This document shows, piece by piece, positions 1-10,499 of a DNA stretch of 64,000 nt. The stretch is from Chrysopilus asiliformis (lineage: Eukaryota; Arthropoda; Insecta; Diptera; Rhagionidae). A program made the translations under genes and the position numbers. The stretch is from contig OZ035962.1 in the NCBI GenBank assembly GCA_964034945.1, positions 15,805,388 through 15,869,387 on the forward strand. Reading direction: 5' to 3'. The notes beneath the pieces are model-generated. The model saw only the letters and a list, made by a program, of their open reading frames with translations. It made no database searches and was not told the origin of the DNA. Numbering within the stretch: the first letter of the stretch is position 1; each line of letters opens with the position of its first letter.

Positions 1-1540
1 TGGCTTGAAAAGGACATATAATTTTTTTTAGGATTTATTTATTTTTTATTTCCTTCGCTTGAAAGATACGATGATGCCTTTGATGATTGTCCATCTGATG
101 GCCAAGATAATTATATTACAGTGTAACTACATAAATCATTCAGAATATCATGTAAAGGGCTTATGTTCAATGATACATATTGATATTATAATATAGCCAT
201 AATTCAAATTAAATGCCAGTCTCTGACAACTTATGATAGTAATAGTGGTTGTCTCATAAAACCTTTTAAATCTGATTTATTATAAACTCATACACGTGTG
301 CAAAATGTCGTTGTCCTGTAGGAAAATGTCTATTTAGCTGCAATAATGTCTCATAAATAAATTGATATAAGGATTTATTTGGTTTGTTCGTTGCCTTTAA
401 GCTTAGCCCTGAATTTAATGTTCCAAAAGTGAAAACGAAAAAGGTCCCAAGTAATTTAATTTTTTCTACTAAAATACGTGCAAATTACGATAAATGGGAT
501 AAACAGAAAAATAAACTGAAAAAGGCTAAATGCTTTTTTTCAGTTAATTTTACCCTTTGGTTCAGTTAGAAACTCTACTTGGATAAATTAGTTAGATTTG
601 ATCTAATAGAAAACTTTTAAATAAATCAAATCTCTGCTCTATTAATAAACGAATAATAAGTTAATTTTGTACACGGACGTATAGTAAAATAAATATTGTA
701 TAAAAAAAGTTTTGTGTTTCTCGGCAGTAAAATAATAAACGTATTTCCCAAATTTTAATCATCCTCCATTTAAAAAGTTTTTGGACTTTGGAGGTTTTCC
801 GAATATATAAAACCAAGTTGGCTTAATTAAAACTTGATAGTAAAAACAGGCTCCACATAAGCATAATCATGAATAGGATAAAATCACCAAAAAGTTATAG
901 AAAGGATTTACAGTGGCTTACAAATGTACCGTATAGTTATTTTAAAACCTAAATCGAGGTTTCGCACGTTTCTACAACGTCATAGGAGGCTGTCCCTAAA
1001 ATCGGACTGACTTAAGGCGACTCCGCGAAAAATCTAAGCGTTTCGAAAGAGGAAGGCGAGAGGGTTCGAAATGCCGAAAATTAGTGTGACGTAACACAAT
1101 GAGTACAGGTAGAGAACCTGCAATTTATACTAAAGAGCTCCATCTGTCATTTAAATACTAGAGAACCTATAATCTAAAGAATGGACAATGGGACGTGCAA
1201 AAGTAGTCGCCAAGCTGAAAAACGATCACGGGAAGCTTTAAAAAAATTTACCATTCTTACAAATATATGCCAAAATAACTGAAATTGATTAATATAAGTA
1301 AAAAACTTAATGGTGAAGTATCAAAAAAGATTAAATAATTCAAAAAAATCTTTACCGACTATTCTAATCTGTTGAAAAAACTGTTCTAATTTCCTAATAG
1401 ACTATTTTAATTGAATTTAAGAGACTATCCTACTCAGTAGTCAGTGGGACTTAGTAGGGCCATATATTAAGTACGATAGTCAACTCTCTAGATTACTGGC
1501 TCTCTAATCTGTATATGTATAAAACGTTTCTCTTGACTTA
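1..1540. other. No recognisable feature
   Basis: AT-rich sequence with no convincing coding frame or paired terminal repeats. A short piece near 980-1095 (gaggctgtccctaaaat and gtgtgacgtaac) resembles the end motif seen at 44.3 kb and may be an old element remnant. Confidence 0.5.
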
Positions 1541-1544
1541 TTAA

Positions 1545-1640
1545 CTGATGGACAGATTCATCGACGCCTAGCCCGAACCCCTGAAGCTGGAAATCTCAAA
1601 GTTTTCCATCTATCACGTAAACGCTTACTAAGTGCGAACG
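1545..1640 (+). repeat. R2 interspersed repeat, 3' fragment
   Basis: The stretch with gacgcctagcccgaacccc, tgaagctggaaat and the following atcacgtaaacgcttac matches 19420-19515 in the same order and orientation. It is a truncated copy of the repeat called R2 here, described at 19.06 kb. No coding content is seen. Confidence 0.6.
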
Positions 1641-4227
1641 TACACGCTTCTTCTCGTCGCGGCGACTTTTGGTCCTCAAAATTCCTTTCCGACGTACACG
1701 CTTCTTCACTTTTTAGTAGGAAAAACTTGTGTACAACAAGCGATCGCTCATGTGTGTGTGGTTCTTATATATGTGTTGCATTTCCAGCTCATTCCCTTAC
1801 TAGCTAGCACCGAGGCAACGTCAATTGCCAAAATAGAAACTGCCAACAATAGAAGAATACGGACTGGCAATTTGTTATGGCATTTACTCTTTCCTACCTA
1901 CCTGAAAAATAAAACTACCTGCAATTGGTATTTCACTATTTGCATTCAATTTTTGTTTATTAGGGATATGTTTACGAGTCTGTGGCTAAGCACCGACTGA
2001 CTCAATGAAATTACGCACACATGCATGCTGACGTGCTACACGAGCGACTTCGTTTGTGTGCGTAAAAGATGAAGTGAAGAACACTTTTCGAGTGGCGACT
2101 TTTCCCCTCTTGCCGCACTCGTTTCTTTCCTACAATTTGGTGAGGCTGCGGCATGCTGATGACCGAAAGTTGTTCCGTATACGTCCTCGCTAAGGTGCGG
2201 TTTTTCCGCCCGGAATTTGTTTTTACAACTTGTATTTAGAACTTGTTTTTAGAACTTGTTTTTAGAACATGTTTTTAATTCCATTAATTCTTTGTCTTTT
2301 GCAGTCGGTTGACCTGTTGTAATGGGTGAATATCTAATTATTTGCATTAAATACGTTAATTACGCCTAAAATATGAGGTTAAATACGCACATTCGCTAGG
2401 CGTAAATTATTGGGTAATTAATTCTATGCAGCTTACTTTACCAATACAGCACCGCAGTAGTCGACTGCGAAAAGTAATCGCTCCGTAACTTAGAAGGTTT
2501 ACCAATTGAGCAATTTATTTTTTTTTTTTTAATGAAAATTTTTTTTATAGATTTTTAATGGTGGACGATTGAAAATTTTCATTAAATGCATATAAAAATA
2601 TCGCATTGTATGAACATTAAATTTATGAAATATATAGTTATTATCCTTGAAAAATTACGAATTCTATTTCCGTAAACAAACATTATGAATTTTTTTTATC
2701 ATTACAATTAAATGCCTCTGTAAGCAATAAATTTAGCAATAAAATATTTTTAATTTCCATAATAATATTCTCTAGCATAGACGTGTCTTTATTTTCTTAT
2801 GATCCATGAAATATAACGACAAATATATTATTTTCGAGATGGATCCTTAGCCGCTTCTTTTAAGCCCTCCGATCCGGTCCTCACCACGTTTATAATCATT
2901 TGAAGAGGTTTCATAATTCCCGGGAGGAATTTTCTAAAGTACCATTGGTAGGCCTAATTTAATGAGGGAAAAATAATTTTCCTTCATATTATTATTAGGC
3001 ACATGTCATATTTTCGAGAGCTATTCAAAAATATTTACATTCTGTGTTGAGCATCGAAAGTTAACTTTATTTGATGACTACCATTAGCCGTATAACGTTA
3101 GACGTTGCTATTATAGCGACAATATATAGAGATGCTCCAGATACTTGCCCTTTTTATTACAATTTTTCTCATTCACATATAAAACTTGACACAAATTAAC
3201 GTTATGTGGATGAAATGCCTTTAATCAACGTTCATATAACCCAGCAACGCCGAGTGAAATTACCCAAATCACCATTTCCCGCGGCAACGGGAGGAAGGTA
3301 ATTAAATACACGCGTAGAGCTTATATTGCACATGGTAAACCATTGAAATTCAAGAATAACAAAAATATTAAAACAAAAATATTAAAACATTCTAAAGCTT
3401 GAGATAACAAAAACATCTCATAGACATCATGACGAAGGGATGGAAATGCGAGGTATGAAAAGTAAAAGAAGCTCATTTCATTGAGTTTCCATCCCTTCGT
3501 ACCTTTCTATGCCCCACTTTAACCACTTCTTGTCTAATTCATCAAGCATTTATGTTTATTAAAATCCATTTACTCAAATGTATTCAGACATTTTTGTTTA
3601 CAAAAACGGAGAGAGAGTTATTAGAAGGGTTTCTTTTATCATTCGGCCTTAATATACACGGCATACTTGAAATACTCCATAGCTGAAAAATGATGCTTTC
3701 TAGGCTTGCCTAGCCTTAATCGCCGACTAAATACCTTCCAATTCATACTTTGAAAATTCAACAAAATGAAACAGGAATTGTAAATAAGATAAAAGGGATT
3801 CGTGAATGTTTACTACACTCTAATTTGTAAACATTTAAACATCTGTCCTTGGATATTTTTTAATCCAATTAAACACATTTTTTTAAATACAATATATTTT
3901 TTTAGTTTAGAGAATTTTAAATTTTAGAAGTACTACTTTTTTATAAATTTTAGTCTGTATTTTTTAAAATTATGGATATAACAGAGTACACATATAAAAT
4001 TACTGAAATAGAAATCCTTTTCCATGTTTATTCGCTCAACTACAAGCAATTTATTTTAATGGAATTCCATTGAATTTAAACGAGATATTTTAAGATTTTT
4101 TTTATAACAACAGCGCAAATGAATGAAACTTTTTACAATCTGCCAATTAAATAGACTTAACAAGTTTTATTGAACATTAAAATCGACTTTCTAACTTTCA
4201 AAAAAGTCTAATTCCGATAAAAAAAAT
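1641..4227. other. Unrecognised AT-rich stretch with one small tandem repeat
   Basis: A 122-codon open frame lies at 1632-2000 (+), but it resembles nothing I know and its start overlaps a local duplication (cgtacacgcttctt at about 1638 and 1694). At 2227-2278 a 13-bp unit (aacttgtttttag) occurs four times with minor variation. A small inverted repeat (aatgaaaatttt / aaaattttcatt) lies at 2531-2583. Nothing else is recognised. Confidence 0.45.
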
Positions 4228-4292
4228 ATCTGATGTGAACAGCACATGACTTTCTTATACAAAATCTACGTTTCTGCGCAATTTACACTATA
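4228..4292 (+). repeat. R3 interspersed repeat, copy 1
   Basis: About 65 bp containing agcacatgactttcttatac and aaaatctacgtt. The same block, in the same orientation, is at 50554-50618 and 61713-61776. The flanks of the three copies differ, so the block is probably a conserved terminus or fragment of an interspersed element. Its class is unknown. Confidence 0.75.
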
Positions 4293-5033
4293 CTGAGGGA
4301 AAATGGTCATTAGATTCAACGAAAAGGTAGTTGAATCAAATAAAAAACCGCTAAATTTGCGCCAACGTTTTTTTTGTTTTTGATTTAAATAAAAAGTATT
4401 TAAACCAAATGATTGTTGTTTTTTGTCAGAGAAAGCAGCAAAGTCGTCTCTTTTCTTTATTATTAGTGCACGGTAAAAACTGGAGTCTAATTTTAAGACT
4501 TTTTCCTTCTATTTTTTAAACTTTTGAAAGTTTAGTGGAATTTTAAACTATTTTCTCTATTTTTAAAACTTTTTGAAAGTTTAAAGTATATTTTAGTCGA
4601 TAAGTTTAATATTTAGTGAGTTTCGGTTTATTTTTAAGATTATAGTTTAAAAAGTAAACTTTTTCTTTCTTAAAAATTTGTTTTAAACCTCTCCGCCTTA
4701 TTTCTAGACTTTTAATCGAAATATTAGACCTATAAGTTTGAGAACTAAACCTTGTAAGTTTTACTTCAATTCGGATAAAATTGAATTAAACTTTTTGTCT
4801 AATATTTAGTCTTTTCAGTTTATTTTTCTTTTTCAAATTCATCAGTCGGTCGGTCAATTTTTAGAAAAGTCGCGTTGCTCGAATTCGACTTTTCGGTCTA
4901 AAAACAAAACTTCAAAGTCTACAATTTATTCAGTTATGTTTTATTGGAAATATACGAGCTACAAAAAATTACAGACATTTTATGACTTTCAGACCAAAAA
5001 CTTTAAATGAATAAATTCTCTTGATAAATATGA
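4293..5033. other. No recognisable feature
   Basis: Very AT-rich sequence with many ttttaaact/agtttaaa-type words. No frame or terminal repeats were found. Confidence 0.4.
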
Positions 5034-5035
5034 TA

Positions 5036-5208
5036 CAGTAGAATCCTGATAATTCGTATTTCAAGGGACCGACGTAAAAATACGAAATATCGGGATATTC
5101 GAATTAGCGGGGTATGAATTAACCGGGATTTTTTCAAGGGACCAGCAAATTCATACGAATTAGCGGGATATACGAATTATCGGGGTACGAATTATCGGGA
5201 TTCTACTG
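5036..5208. mobile_element. pogo/Tigger-like MITE, copy 1 (173 bp, TA duplication)
   Basis: The left end is cagtagaatcctgataattc and the right end is its near-perfect inverted complement (gaattatcgggattctactg). Both are flanked by TA (5034-5035 and 5209-5210). CAGT ends with a TA duplication are typical of the pogo branch of Tc1/mariner. The interior repeats the end motif (acgaattagcggg, acgaattatcggg) several times. There is no coding capacity, so any transposase is supplied in trans. Confidence 0.85.
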
Positions 5209-5282
5209 TAGTAGAATACCTTTAATTTTTCTTTTAACTTTTTTTTTCAAAAACCATTAGTTTGCAAGCAATTTGCAAAATA

Positions 5283-5456
5283 CAGTAGAATCCCGGTAAT
5301 TCGTATTTCAAGGGACCAGCAAATTTCTACGAATTAGCGGGATATACGAATTATCGGGGTACGAATTATCGGATTTTTTTTTCAAGGGACCAGCAAATTC
5401 ATACGAATTAGCGGGATATACGAATTATCGGGGTACGAATTATCGGGATTCTACTG
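5283..5456. mobile_element. pogo/Tigger-like MITE, copy 2 (174 bp, TA duplication)
   Basis: Same family as the copy at 5036, in the same orientation and 74 bp downstream. It starts cagtagaatcccggtaattc and ends attatcgggattctactg, with TA at 5281-5282 and 5457-5458. The interior again reiterates the cgaattatcggg word. The two copies are highly similar over their full length, so either the second jumped next to the first or the pair arose by local duplication; each having its own TA flanks fits two insertions. Confidence 0.85.
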
Positions 5457-5458
5457 TA

Positions 5459-5926
5459 TATCTTTTTAATTTTTAATGAAAATATCTCAATAACGGTAAA
5501 AGATATCGAATAACAGTGAAAGACAAAATTGTGGCACGCGTTATTCTCTTTAATTCATCTCATACGGTAAACCACCGATAACTCGTTATTTTTCGAAAGA
5601 ATCGAAAAGAACTTTTTTTTTAAATAACGGTATATCTTGATACCGGTTTGAGATATCGAGTTTCACTAAAAGACGCAAGTGTAGGAAATTTTCCTGTTTT
5701 TAACTCCTGCCATACACAAAACTACTGAAAAATGCTATCAGAGTAAACAGAAAAAAAAACGAAATAGCTTTTTTTAAAGAGCCGCCATTTTGATTACTTT
5801 CGGTAAATGAATCTCCCCGCCAAAAGTTGATAGAGCCGTCCCATTCCAGCAACAAATACGCCCGTAAAATTTCATGGCTCTGGCTGTATTAACTCTATTA
5901 GTTTCTGACAAATCTAGTACACAGAC
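5459..5926. other. No recognisable feature
   Basis: Contains scattered words on the pattern gatatcgagt/aacggta. No convincing frame; a short antisense frame over 5774-5983 runs into the neighbouring MITE and is judged to be chance. Confidence 0.4.
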
Positions 5927-5929
5927 TAA

Positions 5930-6413
5930 AGCGGCCCCTACACGTTCAATCTTGCAGTCAATCATCGCATGCTGTGACAGCATTTTGAACGTCTATGGTG
6001 ATGCTGTCATGCAAAATTACATGATTGCCAGCATGCTGGCCAATATCAAAATCATTTTGATATTTTTCAAGGGAGCTTTGTGAATGACAGCATGTTTGAA
6101 CGTGTATGACGAAGCTGTCAATCAATTCGTCATTTCAGCGTAATTTTTAGTAGTGAAAAGATGTCGCATATAAAAGACAAAGTGTTTTGGGAATCCTTTT
6201 TCGAGTTATACAGACAAAGAAGTGAGTTGTGGATGACGAAAAGCGAAAAATATAAGAACAAAAATTTTTTTAAATTCATATTTGTACTACGTGCTGTCGG
6301 TTTAGCTGTTTCGAATTAACTGATGCATACGTGCATGATTGAGCGTCTAGTGCAAATAAGTTTTTTGCTGTGACAGCATGATTGACTGCAAGATTGAACG
6401 TGTAGGGGTCGCT
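5930..6413. mobile_element. PIF/Harbinger-like MITE (484 bp, TAA duplication)
   Basis: The ends agcggcccctacacgttcaa and its inverted partner (ttgaacgtgtaggggtcgct) form a TIR of about 35 bp that continues into cttgcagtcaatca. Flanking TAA is at 5927-5929 and 6414-6416. A 3-bp TAA/TTA duplication is typical of PIF/Harbinger. Inside, shorter versions of the TIR word (gacagcat...ttgaacgt, gctgtcaatca) recur in both orientations, giving subterminal repeats. No transposase is encoded. Confidence 0.75.
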
Positions 6414-6416
6414 TAA

Positions 6417-7333
6417 CAGACAGAAAGAGATTTTTTTAGTAATGCTCGAATCAACTCAGTGTTTTTCGGCAATATTAAGGGGTCGAAATTTTCATGAATA
6501 CAATACTTTATTATACTACGTATAAGAATGTCTCAAATGCTATAAAAAATTGAAATTGAAATGGAATCTGTTAAAATGTTGTTCTTAAAATCACAATCAA
6601 TTTGATTAAATCCAGCGGCGATGAGATTTTTTTCAAAGCAATAAACACGAATCAATCATATTTATCTGAATCCGTTCAGCTAATCAACGAGATTTCAGTT
6701 TAATTAAATTACAATCGATCAATTTTTTTTGGAATCTAATCACGGCCATTTTCACGATCGATACTCCGATATTATTTTGTACAACTAAAAAAAAACGAAA
6801 TTTTTGGAGTTAAAATCAAGCCAAAAATATATTTTATAGTAGATGCCTTTTTTACGCTAAAGACATCGTGATTATGACGTCAATGAATTTTCGGGGTGTT
6901 CTCTTTTTAAAAGCCAGTGTCCTTGAACATAAAATCAATTATGCTGTGAAAATTTCTTTCAAAGTAATTGTGAAAATTAAATTTCTTTAAACTTTGTATA
7001 GAACATCAACAAATCGATTTTATTCAGTTGCCAGCAAGTTCATTCTATCGTAATTTAAATTTATTTCTTCTCAATTTCAATGAGGAACTCAACTCAATAA
7101 CAAATTTCAAACTTTGTTAACAGGAAAATTTGAAATAGAAATTTATGGCCAACTCTTGGCCTTAGAAACGAGCATAAAATGTTAAAAGGTTAATAACCAT
7201 ACTCATAAATTGCAAGACATTAATGTCAACATTCAAACATTTTGTTATTCGAAATATGACGAGTTCAATTTCTGTATTTTTCTATTGTCAAATGCTAAAA
7301 GAAATCCATTGTGGTAAAGGAAACGAGTTCTAT
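6417..7333. other. No recognisable feature
   Basis: AT-rich, no paired ends, no coding frame of note. Confidence 0.4.
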
Positions 7334-7685
7334 TTAACCCTTCCGTGCACGACCTTTTATATTTGGCTGAAAATTTGTTTTCTGAGGGAAACCACATTCT
7401 AAATGCGGAAAAAATATTTAAAAAAATTCTAACGTCCAAAATATAGAAGATATGAATGGATTTTGAGATTTGTCATCAATGCTAAACTATGCCATAAACT
7501 ATGCATTTTATATGCGTAGGTTAAATATTAGAAACAGAGGTTATTTCTGTAATTTATTTATTTTTCTAGATTACCCCGCTAAAAAGACCAGCTTTTATTA
7601 GTGAAAAAACGCAAAGTGCAAAACTAGTGTTTTTTCAACATGGCTGCCATTTTGACGACTTTGAAATATTTCTCGTAATTTTTGA

Positions 7686-8399
7686 TCATACTAATGCTAC
7701 ATTTACACGAATGACAAATTTGTCATTTTTTTCTTGTCATTATGTTAATTCCCGTGTAAATGGCATAATTTTTGTAATTTTTTCTGTCAGAAAATGTCAA
7801 TCTCTCATAAAAGAATGAACTTGTCCATTCTTTTATGCCAGATTGTCATTCGTGCAAACGCAATATTAGTTATGACAACTTTAGTATTCAACTTTTGTCA
7901 TAACTAATATTGCGTTTGCACGAATGACAATCTGGCATAAAAGAATGGACAAGTTCATTCTTTTATGAGAGCTTGACATTTTCTGAAAGAAAAAATTACA
8001 AAAATTATGCCATTTACACGGGAATTAACATAATGACAAGAAAAAAATGACAAATTTGTCATTCGTGTAAATGTAGCATAATATATAAAAATGAGTTGGT
8101 GTCTGTCTGTCTGTCTGTCTGTTCCTCTTTCACGCAGAAACGGATGAACCGATTGACTTGAAATTTGGCATGAGTGTCTGTGGTAGTTCTGGTTCCAACA
8201 TAGCATACGAAAAAGTAGTGCTAGGGTTGGGGGGAGTAAGGGGAGGGGGTAAAGTGATTTTGAAACTTAGTTTTTGCGCTATGTTACTCTTTCGCGGGGA
8301 AACTACCGAGCCGATTGGCCTAAAGTTTAGCTCCAACATAGACCATCAAAAAACAAAATTGAAAAAACTTAACCCGGCAACGACGGGTATGCAAGCTAG
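7686..8399 (+). mobile_element. Non-autonomous Helitron, copy A, interrupted by a MITE
   Basis: The 3' end has the Helitron hallmark: a hairpin (acccg gcaacga cgggt) followed 6 bases later by CTAG at 8396-8399, then T. The 5' end is TCATACTAA preceded by A, as in copy C at 29965. The palindromic MITE at 7695-8078 sits immediately after this TAA, and the Helitron resumes as tatataaaaatgagttgg. The body carries (tctg)n, then a conserved cgcagaaacggatgaacc region. The layout resembles non-autonomous Helitrons described in Lepidoptera. No Rep/helicase is present. Confidence 0.8.
7695..8078. mobile_element. 384-bp palindromic MITE, copy 1 (TAA duplication)
   Basis: Two arms of roughly 180 bp are almost perfect inverted complements, from tgctacatttacacgaatga to its mirror tcattcgtgtaaatgtagca, separated by a loop of about 20 bp (actttagtattcaactttt). 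TAA flanks both sides (7692-7694, 8079-8081). The length is identical to copies at 20968 and 31518. The TAA duplication suggests PIF/Harbinger mobilisation. It is inserted in the 5' end of a Helitron. Short frames inside are palindrome artefacts. Confidence 0.9.
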
Positions 8400-8685
8400 T
8401 ATAATATAAACGTTAGCAAATTTTTTCGTCACACTATCTTTTTTTATTGTGCTAATATTGTCAATGAAGGGTTGCTTGCTGAAAATTTAACTAAAACTTG
8501 AACGGGGTAAATTAGATAACAAAAAAAACATAGATGTATCATATGTGATACATTATGCATTGTAGGGTTAACTAGGGGATTGTAGGGTCACCAGCGTAAG
8601 CTTTTACGTTTAATATAAGGACTGGACACGAAATAAAGTGCACACACGATTTTTACAAAATAAACACTTTTTTATTTAAAAAAAA

Positions 8686-8998
8686 TCACATTTTTATATT
8701 AAGTATTTTAACTCTTATCAAACTAAAAGTATAAAAAAAAACAAAAAATAATTTCCTACGACTAAAATTGCGGACTTTTGATTTTATCTTGTTCATAAGA
8801 GTTTGCACTGTAATATTAGTGACTTTACGAGCTGCTGTGTTCCAATTCTTCCTGAATTCTTCCATTGTCGTTGCAGCTCGACCTTGTTTTCGCAATTCCC
8901 GCTTTACGATTGCCCAGTAACGCTCGATGGGACGGAGTTCAGGACAGTTTTGGGGGTTAAGGTACGTTTCGTCCTAGGACGTTTCGTCGTCTATTAAA
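8686..8998 (-). pseudogene. Tc1-like transposase, C-terminal remnant
   Basis: Reading the minus strand from about 8998, the frame gives ILIDDETS, a stop (TAG at about 8974-8976), then DETYLNPQN, CPELRPIERYWAIVKREL and a basic tail. DDETY is the first catalytic aspartate motif and PIERYW carries the last acidic residue of the DDE/D triad. The second aspartate (usually in a QQD-type motif) is absent, so about 90 codons are missing. A 10-bp direct repeat (acgtttcgtc, around 8964 and 8980) marks the damaged junction. A further in-frame stop lies just upstream of ILIDDET. It cannot make an active enzyme. Confidence 0.8.
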
Positions 8999-9125
8999 AT
9001 TCAGCGACCCGGATTGTTTAACAAAAATTTGTATAATTTTCCACAACGAATTTTGGCACGATTCAATTGGTCTAAACTTCTTTTGGGCATTTTTTGTTTT
9101 TATACGTTTTTAAATTGTTCTTTTT

Positions 9126-9431
9126 TTAAAATTTTTTGCACCGTACTTTTCGCCACTCCCGTTTTTTGGCCACATCTCGAATTGACAAAGTTTTCTTTCT
9201 TGTCAACAATTTCACCACCTTTGTCTCTAATTTTGGGTCAGCTGGACCTTTTTTCCGACCACGACCTGGCAGATCCATTCGGGTATTATGCTCCCCAAAC
9301 TTAGTTATAACTTTTTTGGCACCATTTACTGAAACTTTGTGCAGTTTTGCTAACTGTCTTAGTGATATTCCACTTGTACGGCACCAAGTTTGCAAAATTA
9401 ATTTTCTGTTTTCTTCGGTTATTCGCGCCAT
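9126..9431 (-). pseudogene. Tc1-like transposase, N-terminal DNA-binding region
   Basis: A 101-codon frame starting MARITEENRKLIL lies just inside the right TIR, where Tc1 transposases start. Residues about 15-55 look like the first helix-turn-helix (SGISLRQLAKLHKVSVN), followed by the GRPR-like hook region (LPGRGRKKGPADPK) and the start of a second HTH (SIRDVAKK). The frame is then lost. Downstream, a different frame resumes with AKIRCGKLYKFLLNNPGR before the catalytic remnant. On its own this piece could at most bind TIR DNA; expression is not evident. Confidence 0.8.
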
Positions 9432-9586
9432 GTCTTTTTTGTTTATAGATTAAGCTTAAAAACCAAGCACTAATAAAAATATAAACTTGACAGAACACAA
9501 CAAACCTACTTACATCAAATATTAACCTGCGAGTTTAAATTTAAACCAAATTTTAAGTGTGCACTTTATTTCGTGTCCAGTCCTTA

Positions 9587-10499
9587 TTTCGATATGATAC
9601 ACCGTTTTCGAGGAAATCTCAAAACACTATCTATCAGTCAGAGGGAGGGACGTTCATAGGAAATTATAAAATTGCTATTGTCTCTGGCACTTTCTCCGGC
9701 TACTGTCTTTCGCTACTGTCTCCGGCACTTCGTACTAAAAAAGTCACATGATGAGCACATAATCTATTTTTTTTTACTTTTTTCTAAAAAAGCAATCAAT
9801 AAAATGTAACTTTTTTTCATACAGCTGGCTGCTATATTTTATGGTTGCAAATTGTTTAAAGTTTGTCAGTGCAATTTCAGAAACCACAGCAACAAATTCA
9901 AGTAATTTACTTTCGGTTTACATTTCTGCGGTTTACACATTTTACAACGGGCAGGTGAAACCTATATAGACTCCTCCAGGCACATTAAACAACATAAAAA
10001 TAGTCGAAGTGACACAAAACCCTTCAAGTTATAAACGAAACAACCTAAAAAACCACAAAATTCATACATTTCGCATGGACAAATATGGAAAACATAAAAT
10101 TTTGTTACTCTTTTATTGACATTTTCAAATATGGACACGTACAGGCATCTATAATATTTAAAATGTTTATGCTCTGACCCCATCAGATTAAATTTTGATA
10201 TAAAAGGAAAATTGATGGTTTGAATAAAGTGGGCAGTTTGAAATAAAATTACGAATTAATTGCATTCAGCACGGAACAATTTTTCACCACTCTTCATAAT
10301 TTGTATACAAAAGGTGCGCTTTTCACAATTTTATCGACTTTTATTTTGTGACTTTGTGATAATTTTGTTGTTTTGGTCTAATTTTATATTTTCCTCGAAA
10401 ATGGTTTTCATTAAATTAAAATTGCATAAATTCTAAAAGTGTAATTAACCTAATATCAATTGACATGCGCTACAAATTTATTACTTTGAAAAGTTTGAA
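9587..10499. other. No recognisable feature
   Basis: Imperfect local repeats of ctccggcact/ctactgtctttcg occur at about 9680-9730. Otherwise unique AT-rich sequence without a supported gene. Confidence 0.4.

Larger units (their letters stand above)
7338..8577. mobile_element. Possible old piggyBac-like shell around a Helitron
   Basis: TTAA at 7334-7337 is followed by cccttccgtgca, and the right side reads tgcattgtaggg followed by TTAA at 8578-8581, giving imperfect CCCT...TGCA ends. Close to the right end is a near-palindrome (atgtatcatatgtgatacat), the same layout as the two clearer TTAA elements at 15.8 and 44.3 kb. Removing the inserted Helitron (7686-8399) leaves about 526 bp. The short, imperfect ends make this an inference. 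Confidence 0.35.
8618..9584 (-). mobile_element. Defective Tc1-like transposon (967 bp, TA duplication)
   Basis: Perfect 28-bp TIRs start aggactggacacgaaataaa (8618-8645) and mirror at 9557-9584. TA flanks at 8616-8617 and 9585-9586. The minus strand encodes the remains of a Tc1/IS630-type transposase in two pieces, listed separately. The element is shorter than a full Tc1 element (about 1.3-1.6 kb) because the region between the first catalytic D and the final E is deleted. Confidence 0.9.

Noticed and set aside
1632..2000. 122-codon plus frame
   Set aside because: No recognisable domain, starts within a local duplication and has ordinary AT-rich composition.
2305..2325. Strong acceptor-like tttgtcttttgcag followed by gtgaatatc
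   Set aside because: The enclosed 21 bases are too short and the donor is poor.
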